A DNA stretch of 34,418 bases, taken from Nostoc parmelioides FACHB-3921 (GTDB lineage Bacteria; Cyanobacteriota; Cyanobacteriia; Cyanobacteriales; Nostocaceae). Location of the stretch: the NCBI RefSeq assembly GCF_014696625.1, contig NZ_JACJQL010000062.1:1-34418 (forward strand), in the 5' to 3' direction. Position 1 is the stretch's first letter. Every line of letters begins with the position of its first letter. The position numbers were made by a program, and so were the translations under genes. The notes below the pieces were generated by a model. That model was not told the origin of the DNA. It ran no database searches and saw only the letters and a list, made by a program, of their open reading frames with translations. Positions 1 to 7,178 of this stretch are shown piece after piece.

Positions 1-63
1 TACGCGATTAAATAAATCATATCGTAAACGTTGCGAAGTGCGACTTCTAGTCGCCGTAGCAAC
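1..63. mobile_element. Right part of a 163-bp insertion splitting the deaminase gene
   Basis: If the molecule is circular, this continues the segment that begins at 34319. The insertion ends just before ATCAG at 64-68, a copy of ATCAG at 34314-34318, which would be a 5-bp target duplication. It holds a small hairpin, GCGACT at 40-45 and AGTCGC at 49-54. There are in-frame stops at 13-15 and 25-27, so the deaminase frame cannot be read through. No transposase and no clear terminal inverted repeats are visible. The element family is unknown. Confidence 0.5.
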
Positions 64-396
64 ATCAGTTTAGAATCCCCTCTGCTTCTAGCAAGGGGAG
101 ATGTCAACTCAGTTCTTCCCGACGATATCGTATATACAACAGTAGAGCCATGTGGAAAACGCACTCCTGGAGGACAAGGCGAATATATGGGGGACTGTAC
201 AACTAACTTGATTGACGCAGGTGTACGATATGTGGTTTATGCAGCTCCAGATCCAGACGCATCAGCTCAAACTCGGTATAAGTTCGAGCAAGCAGGTTCC
301 TCACTGCGTCAAGTAAACGATCCCCACATAATCCGTCAAGCAATCACGCTTTTCAACTCAACAGTAACTTCCTCATCAGACGCTTTGCCCCAATAA
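64..396 (+). pseudogene. C-terminal half of a split CMP/dCMP-type deaminase
   Basis: The frame reads TTVEPCGKRTPGG, then GDC, then LIDAGVRYVVYAAPDPD. This is the second half of a zinc-dependent cytidine/deoxycytidylate or RibD-type deaminase, with the PCG...C zinc ligands (Cys89 and Cys104 in the reconstructed protein). The H[A/S]E half is missing here and lies at 34137-34318. The open frame starts at 28 only because of a stop at 25-27; residues encoded before 64 belong to the insertion. In the restored protein the order is HSE (46-48), then PCG (88-90), then Cys104, and the total length of 169 residues is normal for the family. The substrate could be dCMP, CMP, a modified nucleotide or a flavin precursor, and the motif alone does not say which. 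As the sequence stands, no single full-length protein can be made. Confidence 0.75.
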
Positions 397-414
397 CTAT
401 CGCAGATTATAAAA

Positions 415-468
415 ATAATCAAGCTTAAATAAAAAATAATCAAGAATCAAGAATCAAGATTCTATAAT
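415..468 (+). promoter_or_regulatory. 7-bp repeat array and -10 box upstream of parA
   Basis: Three unspaced copies of AATCAAG lie at 438-444, 445-451 and 452-458, directly followed by ATTCTATAATA. A perfect TATAAT at 463-468 sits at the edge of the array, 36 bp before the parA GTG. A further AATAATCAAG is at 415-424. The same heptamer occurs inside and at the end of the RHH gene and in the deaminase promoter. The likely role, by inference, is centromere (parS/parC) plus autoregulated promoter bound by the RHH protein. Confidence 0.7.
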
Positions 469-503
469 AAAGGTCTGAAAGTATAAAAACGGCAAAAGCA
501 AGT

Positions 504-1265
504 GTGGCTAGAAAATTGGCTGTTTTCAATATGAAAGGGGGGGTCGCCAAATCGACTACCGTCTACAATTTAGCTGTTGGTTTGGTTAAGTTTAAAAAGC
601 AACGAGTGTTGATTGTTGATATCGACCCTCAAGGAAATGCCAGTGCTGCGTTAGGAATCCCTATTTGGAAGATTGATTTTCAGTTAAAAGATGTTTTGCA
701 ACACAAAACACCGCTAGAGCAAGTGTTAGTCTCAACCGATAGCGGTGTAGATGTGCTGCCATCGAATCTTTTTCTGGCAGAAGAAGAAATACCTATATCC
801 GGTCGTCCAGGAAGAGAACTACTGCTCAGAAAAGCGATCGCACCAATATTAGATAAATATGATTTCGTTCTCATAGATTGTCCCCCAAACATTGGGGTTT
901 TTTCTATTAACGCGCTGATGGCCAGTGATGCTGTGTTAATCCCTGTAGACATGAGCTACTTGGGACTGTTAGGTGTTCAGGGGATTGAACGTGCCTTGAC
1001 TTTAGTGCGAGAACAACTAGAGCATCCCATCGAAATTGCAGGTGTGCTGGCCACTCGGTATGACCGGAGAAACAATCTCAGTAAAGAGGTATTTGATGCA
1101 CTCACGAATCATTTTGGCGACAAGATGTTCAAAAGTGTAATTCCTGAATCGGTGCGAATTCGAGAAGCACCTTCGCATGGACAATCTATCTTTGATTACG
1201 ACAAAGATAGTGTCGGCGCTCTGGCCTATAGTCAATTAGTGGATGAGGTATATAAATGCCAGTAA
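504..1265 (+). CDS. parA: ParA-type partition ATPase
   Basis: Deviant Walker-type ATPase of 253 residues that would drive plasmid segregation on the nucleoid. The P-loop KGGVAKST is at residues 11-18 with both the signature lysine (Lys11) and the P-loop lysine (Lys16). It is followed by VDIDPQGNAS near residue 40 and FVLIDCPPNIG near 120. The length and lack of an N-terminal DNA-binding extension fit the short ParA class (type Ib-like), which normally works with a small RHH or similar centromere-binding protein rather than a long ParB. The start is GTG at 504, placed just before the conserved strand. The next gene begins inside its last codons (ATG at 1256), so the two are translationally coupled. 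A heptamer array with a -10 box lies directly upstream. The gene is intact. Confidence 0.93.
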   Translation: MARKLAVFNMKGGVAKSTTVYNLAVGLVKFKKQRVLIVDIDPQGNASAALGIPIWKIDFQLKDVLQHKTPLEQVLVSTDSGVDVLPSNLFLAEEEIPISGRPGRELLLRKAIAPILDKYDFVLIDCPPNIGVFSINALMASDAVLIPVDMSYLGLLGVQGIERALTLVREQLEHPIEIAGVLATRYDRRNNLSKEVFDALTNHFGDKMFKSVIPESVRIREAPSHGQSIFDYDKDSVGALAYSQLVDEVYKCQ

Positions 1266-1672
1266 ATAAAGGAAAATCGTCACGTTCGGCATTGGGTGGT
1301 AATCCTTTAGCACAAAGTATTTTCAGTAAAACTGAAGTCGAAACTCAACCACTAACCGAAGTGGAGAATAATCAAGAATCTACAAACAATAATCAAGAGT
1401 CTTTAAACAATAATCAAGAATCTAGATTCTTGATTAAATCAGAACGGGAAGCGGTAAACTTGCGCTTGCCGCTTGAGTTGAATGATTGGTTAAATGATCT
1501 CCTCAAAAAAGGTAAGCGACAGCATGGTGCAAAAATACCCAAGGAGGTTTGGGTACAGGCCGCGCTGGAGTTATTTAGGGCTATGCCCGTTTCATGGTCA
1601 GAAATTGATTCCGAAGAGAGTTTGCGCGAGATCCTCAAGAATCTAGAATCAAGAATAAAGAATCAAGAATAA
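1256..1672 (+). CDS. Small RHH-like centromere-binding partner of ParA
   Basis: Basic-acidic protein of 138 residues starting 10 bp inside parA. Residues 1-35 are Ser/Thr-rich and variable. Residues 38-58 form a low-complexity Asn/Gln/Glu/Ser segment (NNQES three times). Residues about 63-115 contain EAVNLRLPLELNDWLNDLL followed by helices (VWVQAALELFRAMP), consistent with a ribbon-helix-helix fold. Position after a short ParA and the small size suggest it is the centromere-binding protein and autoregulator. Most unusual is that the DNA encoding the NNQES tract and the last ten residues is made of the same AATCAAG/AATCTAG heptamers found in the promoters, so the gene appears to carry its own binding sites. 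The RHH assignment is by pattern, not by search. Confidence 0.75.
   Translation: MPVNKGKSSRSALGGNPLAQSIFSKTEVETQPLTEVENNQESTNNNQESLNNNQESRFLIKSEREAVNLRLPLELNDWLNDLLKKGKRQHGAKIPKEVWVQAALELFRAMPVSWSEIDSEESLREILKNLESRIKNQE
1370..1436. repeat. AATCAAG heptamers and 26-bp palindrome inside the RHH gene
   Basis: AATCAAG occurs at 1370-1376, 1391-1397 and 1412-1418, spaced 21 bp apart. The last copy continues as AATCTAG (1419-1425) and then ATTCTTGATT, giving a perfect 26-bp palindrome at 1411-1436 centred on the TCTAGA at 1421-1426. The block encodes the NNQES repeats. This is a probable extra centromere or operator cluster for the RHH protein. Confidence 0.7.
1640..1667. repeat. Unspaced heptamer array at the 3' end of the RHH gene
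   Basis: Four successive 7-mers, AATCTAG, AATCAAG, AATAAAG and AATCAAG, fill 1640-1667 and are followed by AATAAAT. They encode the last residues of the RHH protein and end just upstream of the DUF4365 gene. They could bind the RHH protein and affect the downstream pair. Confidence 0.65.
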
Positions 1673-1683
1673 ATTTTATTTGA

Positions 1684-2190
1684 ATGTACATCACTACCCA
1701 GAAAGAGGAATTTAGCTATGCTTACATCAATGCCGTCGCGTCTGCTGCTGGTTATTCATTCCAAGTAGCACCCAGACCATTAGATTTAGTAGGGGTTGAT
1801 GTCACCATTACAGGAATTGCTTTACCTGGTTCTAGACGGCGAACTCGGATTGATTTGCAAGTCAAATGTACTTCCCAAAAATTACTAGATAATGACTTTG
1901 TTAAAATTCCTCTGGAAATCAAAAATTATGATGAATTAAGAAACGATAATCCCGACGATGACCCCCTGTTGTTAGTCGTTGTCTTAGTTCCTGATTTACA
2001 AGAAGATTGGCTACAACAATCGGAGACGGAGCTTTGCTTGAAGCGTTGTGCTTACTGGGTGTCGATACGCGGTCAACCACCAACTGAAAATCAAAGCACT
2101 GTCACTGTTTATTTACCCCGTCAAAATATTTTCAGTGTTGAAGTTTTGCCAGCTCTAATGCAACGAATTGCTAGAGGAGAACCAATATGA
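1684..2190 (+). CDS. DUF4365-like protein, possible PD-(D/E)XK nuclease fold
   Basis: A 168-residue protein beginning with QKEEFSYAYINAVASAAGYSF, then GVDV (Asp39) and IDLQVKCTS (Gln59, Lys61). The order E..., D, QxK fits the DUF4365 family, whose members resemble PD-(D/E)XK nucleases, often in defence or nucleic-acid contexts. The C-terminal half has no recognised motif. The ATG at 1684 lies 12 bp after the RHH stop, and the following gene overlaps by the sequence ATGA at 2187-2190, so it is probably cotranscribed with parA and the RHH gene and coupled to the next gene. Function is not established; nuclease activity is an inference from the residue pattern. Confidence 0.7.
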   Translation: MYITTQKEEFSYAYINAVASAAGYSFQVAPRPLDLVGVDVTITGIALPGSRRRTRIDLQVKCTSQKLLDNDFVKIPLEIKNYDELRNDNPDDDPLLLVVVLVPDLQEDWLQQSETELCLKRCAYWVSIRGQPPTENQSTVTVYLPRQNIFSVEVLPALMQRIARGEPI

Positions 2191-2738
2191 TAGTTACCGT
2201 GCGTGACCCAGATATTCTCTCTAATTTAGACCCTCAGATATTAACATCTTATCTTCAAGCAAAAGGCTGGTATCAAGAGAGTCAGGTTGACACTAAAGAA
2301 TCAGTTTGGATTAAAACAACTGATTCTGGTGAGGAATTTGATATTACCTTACCTCTCAATCCCAAAATCAGGTCTTATGCGCTGCGGATGGCTGAAATTT
2401 TGGCAATTCTAGAAACTGTTGAAGTTCGCTCTCAGTTAGACATTGTAAGCGATTTGATCACAAAAATCCCAAATACCGAAATCCAGGGGATGGTGATTAG
2501 AGTAGCAGAACGAAATCATCCAGGTAATGTCACAATTATTGGCTTTGTTGTTGGCAAGCCTCGTCAAATTTACATTTCTCTGAGTGAATCTGAATACAAT
2601 CAGGCTCGGACTGCTTATCATCAGAGGCTACCAGTCGTTTGTACTGGAGACTTAATTAAGGAGAATGACGCTTTTGTGCTGAAAAAAATTACTAGCTTTG
2701 CTTTATATAATACTTTGACTGAGCGAGCAGCAGTTTAA
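2187..2738 (+). CDS. Unknown protein coupled to the DUF4365 gene
   Basis: I do not recognise this 183-residue protein. It is soluble, with no membrane segment or signal peptide. The N-terminal 100 residues (SYLQAKGWYQES, then LRMAEILAILETVEVRSQLDIVSDL) look helical with short strands; the C-terminal part (TIIGFVVGKPRQIYISL, then PVVCTGDLIKENDAFVLKKI) looks like a small beta domain, perhaps OB-like. The start ATG overlaps the DUF4365 stop (ATGA), typical of proteins that act together. By position it may be an immunity, antitoxin or effector partner of the putative nuclease. Confidence 0.75.
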   Translation: MIVTVRDPDILSNLDPQILTSYLQAKGWYQESQVDTKESVWIKTTDSGEEFDITLPLNPKIRSYALRMAEILAILETVEVRSQLDIVSDLITKIPNTEIQGMVIRVAERNHPGNVTIIGFVVGKPRQIYISLSESEYNQARTAYHQRLPVVCTGDLIKENDAFVLKKITSFALYNTLTERAAV

Positions 2739-2744
2739 AAAAGA

Positions 2745-3000
2745 GTGCAGTAGGGTATCGTCCGAGATACGTGCAAGTGCGATTCGTTCTGGAGAAACCC
2801 AATACTTGAGAGGATTCCAGGCTTCAGTAGAGTAACTCCAGCAGGAGTTGAGTCCGCACTTTAATCCTCTACTGATGACAACTTGATATCCATATAGGTG
2901 AGGTGAAAATTTTCAACCAAGTCCTATCACCCTAGTGCGGGGCTGAAAGCACGTAAACTACCAGAAAATGGTAACCCCTACCGAGGAGTGTCATTGTTTA
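2745..3000 (+). ncRNA. Structured segment resembling group II intron domain I (fragment)
   Basis: The region has no ORF but several hairpins: GTATC/GATAC near 2755-2770, AACTCC/GGAGTT near 2835-2850, a GGTGAAAA/TTTTCAACC pair near 2900-2917, and ACCA/TGGT near 2958-2972. Phrases such as GTGCGATTCGTTCTGGAGAA and TACCGAGGAGTG, and the GTGCAG at 2745, resemble bacterial/chloroplast-like group II intron domain I. No intron-encoded reverse transcriptase and no domain V/VI is visible before 3014, so it would be a truncated intron sitting right after the stop of the upstream gene. Assignment is from memory of intron motifs only. Confidence 0.4.
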
Positions 3001-3013
3001 TCAAGATAAGCAT

Positions 3014-3304
3014 CTACGCTTTGTTAGAGGAGTGAAGCGACCTGTAATCCTTCGTAAGTTTTGTCAATCGATCGATTTTTCTATTTGCATCTTTGGATAG
3101 AGGAATGTAGAGTCCAGTAGAGAACAGCCCCGTTACGGCAGTTACATTAGCTTGAGTAGCATTGCCTGACAGCATGAGAAAACCAGCTAATAAACTCATG
3201 CTAATAGAAGCGGCAATCGCCACACAAGATAAAACGTAGCTCAATCGAGCCTGATACTGATGTTCTTGATAGGTTGACCATTCCATCTTGTCGTAGCTAG
3301 ACAT
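3014..3304 (-). CDS. CyanoTRADD-associated two-TM membrane protein
   Basis: A 96-residue protein with a short cytosolic N-terminus (MEWSTYQEHQYQARLSY), two hydrophobic segments (about residues 27-47 and 54-68) and a basic C-terminal helix (SKDANRKIDRLTKLTKDYR). This pattern matches the cyanobacterial TRADD-N-associated two-transmembrane domain, often found with signalling or conflict proteins. The start at 3304 is chosen because AGGAG lies just upstream; a TTG at 3346 would add 14 residues without support. It is divergent from the XRE-PIN operon and shares its operator-rich intergenic region. A membrane effector or sensor role is possible but unproven. Confidence 0.7.
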   Translation of the reverse strand: MSSYDKMEWSTYQEHQYQARLSYVLSCVAIAASISMSLLAGFLMLSGNATQANVTAVTGLFSTGLYIPLSKDANRKIDRLTKLTKDYRSLHSSNKA

Positions 3305-3346
3305 AGCATTACTCCTAATTTTGCTAAACCTTGGGCAAATAAGCAA

Positions 3347-3423
3347 CCCTAAAATAAATTAGGGCTAATTTAAATTTAGCCTAAAAATTACAGACTAACA
3401 ATTATTGCCTAAGCATTTTTAGG
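3347..3423. promoter_or_regulatory. Three CCTAA-N6-TTAGG inverted repeats (operator candidate)
   Basis: Three inverted repeats lie between the divergent TM and XRE genes: 3347-3364 (CCCTAA, 6 bp, TTAGGG), 3359-3384 (imperfect, TTAGGGCTAA and TTTAGCCTAA) and 3408-3423 (CCTAA, 6 bp, TTAGG). A -10-like TAAAAT follows at 3434-3439. Regular half-sites and spacing fit binding by a dimeric regulator, most simply the XRE protein encoded next to it. Confidence 0.6.
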
Positions 3424-3454
3424 GAAAAGTGTTAAAATAGGAGATGTAAGTGTA

Positions 3455-3796
3455 ATGAGTAACTGTATGGAACACATGAAACCAATTTCACGGCTGGCAA
3501 TACTCCGTGAGAAGGAAAACCTAACCCAGCGCCAGCTCGCTGACCTTTTAGAGATTACTGAGAATACGGTTGCTAATTGGGAAACAGGTAGGAGCAGCGT
3601 GGAATGGATTGATAGAGTAGTCAAACTGTGCAAAATTTTCGCTTGCACACCAGAGGAACTGATTGAGTATGTCCCAGATACAAAACCAGCAAAAACAGAT
3701 TCTTTGGCAGACATACGCGCCCGCTTAAATCCTCCTAAATCAATCCCACTAAACCAATACAATCGTGACCAATCTTCGGAGTCGAGGGCGCACTAA
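3455..3796 (+). CDS. XRE-family helix-turn-helix regulator
   Basis: A 113-residue protein with an N-terminal Cro/C1-type HTH (residues about 10-65: LAILREKENLTQRQLADLLE, then TENTVANWETGRSS) and a polar C-terminal tail of 45 residues without a recognised domain. An AGGAG at 3439-3443 precedes the ATG at 3455; ATG codons at 3467 and 3476 are alternatives. The stop is immediately followed by the ATG of the PIN-domain gene at 3797, an arrangement typical of regulator-effector or antitoxin-toxin pairs. Three inverted repeats upstream suggest autoregulation. Confidence 0.88.
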   Translation: MSNCMEHMKPISRLAILREKENLTQRQLADLLEITENTVANWETGRSSVEWIDRVVKLCKIFACTPEELIEYVPDTKPAKTDSLADIRARLNPPKSIPLNQYNRDQSSESRAH

Positions 3797-4936
3797 ATGA
3801 TGCAGGTGATAATTGATGCTGACTTGGTAATAGATTATTTACTACTACAACGGGAAGAAGTTGAGAACTTAAGTGATATTATCAAAAACCAACAGTGCAA
3901 ACTTTTCATAACACAATTGGGGTTTGATAAATTTATTTCATTAATAGAGAATATATATTCCCCAGAACAGGCTAAAAGATTCAGTAATGAAATACAAAAA
4001 GAGATTACAGTCTGCTCTATCAACTATGAATTACATGAGCAAGCAAACTCACTCAATTTTCAAGACTTTGAATCGGCATTAGAGGTTGCCTGTGCAACAT
4101 CTATGGGTATCAGTGCAATCCTCACACATAACTCACAAAATTTTGGTGAGGCGAAAATTACTATATTCTCAGTAGAGAATTTACTCCAACGCTTAAAGTT
4201 AGAAGAATGTCTAGATTTTTCAACAGTATTTGATTGGCGAGAAAGTCTATATTTACCAGCTTTAGATACACCTTCTTTTCCTACTTTGGAGGTTGTAGAT
4301 ATTATGAAATACAGAATAAGAAACTCAATAAATACAGTAATGGAAGTTTTTCGACTTTTAGAAAAAGAAGGTTTTCAAGGTATAACTTGCCAAGAATTGC
4401 AAAAAAAATATAATTATTCAAAAAGCAAAATTACTAACATAATATTTGATTTACAAAATTTTCACATGGCTAAAAATCAAGCTGGCAGAATTATCATAGA
4501 ACAAAGCTTAATAGATTCAGAGGATATCGCTATAGCTAGTTATCTAGCTAAATTTCTTAGTCAACACACTTTAGTACAAAAAATTTATAAGGAACTCAAA
4601 CCTAACCAATATTTAAGTAGAGCATATTTGAAAAAAATAATAAGTGAAATATATCCCGATGATAAATATAAAAATATGTCCGATAAAACAAGTAATGAGC
4701 AAGTATATTCTCTCCCATTACAGTTTGATGAATATCCGGAAAAAAATTCGCTTGCTACGAAGTCAGCAGGAGACTATATAAGCAGAATGCTAGGGTGGTT
4801 ACTATTCACTGGATTACTAGAAAAAAAAAATAAAGAAGTAATTTTGATACCTATAAATGAAGGCAAGCAGAAAGGAAAGTTATTGGAAGAAAATGCAATT
4901 CAGCAGCTAGAACTGTTTCAGAATAGCCACCTGTAA
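3797..4936 (+). CDS. PIN domain fused to a winged-helix region
   Basis: A 379-residue protein. Residues 1-130 read as a PIN-like RNase domain: VIIDADLVIDYL (Asp7), then FESALEVACATSMGISAILT (Glu92), then HNSQNF where the usual last Asp is Asn115. Residues about 165-230 (NTVMEVFRLLEKEGFQGITC, then YSKSKITNIIFDLQNFHM) look like a winged helix, and the remaining C-terminus is helical and unassigned. It directly abuts the XRE gene, suggesting a toxin with an XRE antitoxin/repressor. It is much longer than VapC (about 130 residues), so it is not a standard VapBC pair. The altered last acidic residue leaves catalytic activity open; it could also be a regulator. Confidence 0.72.
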   Translation: MMQVIIDADLVIDYLLLQREEVENLSDIIKNQQCKLFITQLGFDKFISLIENIYSPEQAKRFSNEIQKEITVCSINYELHEQANSLNFQDFESALEVACATSMGISAILTHNSQNFGEAKITIFSVENLLQRLKLEECLDFSTVFDWRESLYLPALDTPSFPTLEVVDIMKYRIRNSINTVMEVFRLLEKEGFQGITCQELQKKYNYSKSKITNIIFDLQNFHMAKNQAGRIIIEQSLIDSEDIAIASYLAKFLSQHTLVQKIYKELKPNQYLSRAYLKKIISEIYPDDKYKNMSDKTSNEQVYSLPLQFDEYPEKNSLATKSAGDYISRMLGWLLFTGLLEKKNKEVILIPINEGKQKGKLLEENAIQQLELFQNSHL

Positions 4937-5254
4937 TTACTTTCGTTTTAATTAAGGTTTATAGCCATACGGCGAAAATAGAAGGTTCGTGTCACCAGGT
5001 GCAGCCTTGTAAAGTTATGTAAAAATGACCGATTTAAGTCTCTCAAAATACTCATCAAAGTTAATAGATTTATTGGTATTAAGCCGAGATATTTGAAATT
5101 TTCTGCAAGATGATCTGAAAAACCCTATCCTGTCTAGGTTTGAAAAATTGCTACATCAAAGTTAAAAAAGCCATGATTTGCCACGAAAAATCAAGCCTTT
5201 TGAGGGCATCTCGGCACAACACCATTTTAATTGAGTAATTTTTATGAGGTTTAA
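4937..5254. other. Noncoding 318-bp gap with one imperfect hairpin
   Basis: No convincing ORF. An imperfect inverted repeat (12 of 14 positions) lies at 5166-5179 and 5188-5201 and may be a decayed terminator or element end. A short GAGG at 5244-5247 precedes the kinase ATG. Confidence 0.4.
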
Positions 5255-6916
5255 ATGGCTTTAGAAGTTGGAAATATCATCGGTGGACGCTACAAAATTG
5301 TTAAAGAACTACAAGCGGGAGGTTTTGGCAAAACCTTTGTTGCAGAAGATTCCATGAAATTTAATACAAAATGTCTTGTTAAAAAGTTTATACAACCGTA
5401 TAATGACGAGACAGAATTAGGGCGAAAAGCAAGAGAATTATTTCAAACGGAAGCAAGAATTCTTTTAGATTTAAAAAACTATCAACAAGTTCCAAATTTA
5501 TTAGCTTACCTTGAGAATGAAGACTGCATAGTACAAGAACTCATTCAGGGAAAGACTTTGAAAGAAGAACTAGAACAACAAATTTTTAATGAACAGCAAG
5601 TTTTAGAATTTCTTTCTGATATATTAGCAGTACTTCAAGTAGTACACAAAGAGGGGATTTTTCATCGTGATATTAAACCTGATAATATCATACGCAACGA
5701 AAACAACCATAAGTTAGTGTTAATAGATTTTGGAATTGCAAAGAAAATTTCAGAACTTAGCACTCCAACAGATGAAAGTTTAATATCTAGGACGTATAAC
5801 AGCACAACACTAGGTACACCTGGCTATAAATCACCTGATAGTATTGTATCTGCTGCAAGTGATTTATATTCTCTTGGTGCTACTTGCTTTCACCTTTTAA
5901 CTGGAGATTCACCTGAAGACTTAGAGTGGAACTATGGAGATGATTGGTGTGAAAGATATTGGAATAACTTGGAAATTAAAACTAAAAAATCTACAGCATC
6001 TATTTTGAAAAAACTTCTGGCTCTGGACATGGCTAGTCGTTACCAAACTGCTGAACAAGTATTGAATGATATTAAAAACATAGATGAAGTAAGACGGAAG
6101 GAACGAGTAGAATTTCTTCTATCTATAATCAATAGTAATACCGAAGAAAAGTATAAATATTTAGCAGTTGACGATTTAATTGATTTAGAGGCTGGTGCAA
6201 GTGTAATAGTTCCTTATCTGATTAATATGCTTAAGAGTGATAATCAAAAACTTAATTCATTAGCAGAATCTCAATTAAACAAAATTGGCCAAGAGTCAGT
6301 TATTTCTGTTGCTGAGTTACTTCAAGAAGATAAAGTCGAAATTAGAAGACGAGCTGCCCGTCTACTTGAAAGCATTGGTTTACAAGCAAAAGCAGCAATT
6401 CCTAATCTTATTCGTGCGCTAGAAGATAGTGACCCAGAAGGAGATGTTCGTTGGTATGCTGTTATTGCACTAGGAAAAATGGGAATTCTAGCCAAAGACG
6501 CTATTCCTGCTCTAATTGAAAGACTAAAAGATTCTTATGCAGGCATTCGTGCTTATGCTGCTTTTGCTCTAGGAAGTATGGGAGAAGTTGCAGAAAGTGC
6601 AATTCCAGCTTTACAGGAGAGAATAACAGATACAAGCCAAAATGTTTTTATAGCTTCATTAGAAGCATTAGAATCTATAGGATTTGATACAGAAAATATT
6701 AAAATAACGTTTACTTCAGAAAACACACAAAATAAAGAAGAATTTTCTGGAAAACAAGTAATTGTTAATTACAGAGAAGAGCAACTTAAACTACTAAATG
6801 AGGAGAAGAAGAAACCTGGCATTCGTATTCAATTTAGACGACCTCTGAGTTCTCAAACACCTCCTCAAGGAGAAACCTGGGATTCATTTTACGGGCTGGA
6901 TATCGCCCGTGAGTAG
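5255..6916 (+). CDS. Ser/Thr protein kinase with C-terminal HEAT repeats
   Basis: A 553-residue Hanks-type kinase. Gly-rich loop AGGFGKTF near residue 21-28, catalytic-loop HRDIKPDN at 137-144, DFG at 158-160, and GTPGYKSPD with SDLYSLGATCFHLLTG downstream give a complete kinase core ending near 280. Residues about 285-475 form HEAT/PBS-lyase-like repeats (AAIPNLIRALED, VRWYAVIALGKMG, AIPALIERLKD, YAAFALGSMG), a protein-binding scaffold. The tail is charged and ends with WDSFYGLDIARE. There is no transmembrane segment, so it is cytosolic. It lies alone upstream of the reverse transcriptase. It could be a signalling or abortive-infection kinase, but many cyanobacterial kinases have this layout, so a defence role is only suggested by the neighbours. 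Confidence 0.88.
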   Translation: MALEVGNIIGGRYKIVKELQAGGFGKTFVAEDSMKFNTKCLVKKFIQPYNDETELGRKARELFQTEARILLDLKNYQQVPNLLAYLENEDCIVQELIQGKTLKEELEQQIFNEQQVLEFLSDILAVLQVVHKEGIFHRDIKPDNIIRNENNHKLVLIDFGIAKKISELSTPTDESLISRTYNSTTLGTPGYKSPDSIVSAASDLYSLGATCFHLLTGDSPEDLEWNYGDDWCERYWNNLEIKTKKSTASILKKLLALDMASRYQTAEQVLNDIKNIDEVRRKERVEFLLSIINSNTEEKYKYLAVDDLIDLEAGASVIVPYLINMLKSDNQKLNSLAESQLNKIGQESVISVAELLQEDKVEIRRRAARLLESIGLQAKAAIPNLIRALEDSDPEGDVRWYAVIALGKMGILAKDAIPALIERLKDSYAGIRAYAAFALGSMGEVAESAIPALQERITDTSQNVFIASLEALESIGFDTENIKITFTSENTQNKEEFSGKQVIVNYREEQLKLLNEEKKKPGIRIQFRRPLSSQTPPQGETWDSFYGLDIARE

Positions 6917-6931
6917 CAATGAAACCTTTTA

Positions 6932-6985
6932 GTATTGAGTTAAACTAAGTTCCTATTGACGGGGTGGCTTAGTTTAATTCAATAC
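6932..6985. other. 18-bp stem-loop downstream of the kinase
   Basis: Arms at 6932-6949 and 6968-6985 pair over 18 bp with one mismatch (GTATTGAGTTAAACTAAG and its near complement), with an 18-nt loop. There is no T-run, so it could be a processing or attenuating structure, or part of an RNA upstream of the reverse transcriptase. Confidence 0.5.
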
Positions 6986-7022
6986 CTATTAGAGTATCGC
7001 TAATCGCGTGTTGCTTCTTTCC

Positions 7023-7060
7023 TCACGGGGATATCATGATATCCATTTTTCCCACCGTGA
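7023..7060. other. Nested hairpin upstream of the reverse transcriptase
   Basis: Outer arms TCACGG (7023-7028) and CCGTGA (7055-7060) enclose a perfect 16-bp palindrome GGATATCATGATATCC at 7029-7044. With the stem at 6932-6985 it makes the 262-bp leader of the RT gene unusually structured. TATAAT boxes occur at 7119-7124 and 7129-7134, close to the RT start. Confidence 0.5.
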
Positions 7061-7178
7061 TGGCAGTGATCGCTTGCACATAGTAGATGGTAAAAATCTC
7101 AGAATCATCAAAAACTAGTATAATTTGTTATAATTAATATTTAGTGCTAAAATACACTAAGTAAATTGCTTCATAAAA

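Noticed and set aside
4937..5254. Insertion sequence remnant
   Set aside because: Only one imperfect hairpin and no transposase-like reading were found.
6917..7178. Retron msr-msd for the downstream RT
   Set aside because: Hairpins exist but no clear branching-G stem pair (a1/a2) was found; kept only as a possible ncRNA leader.
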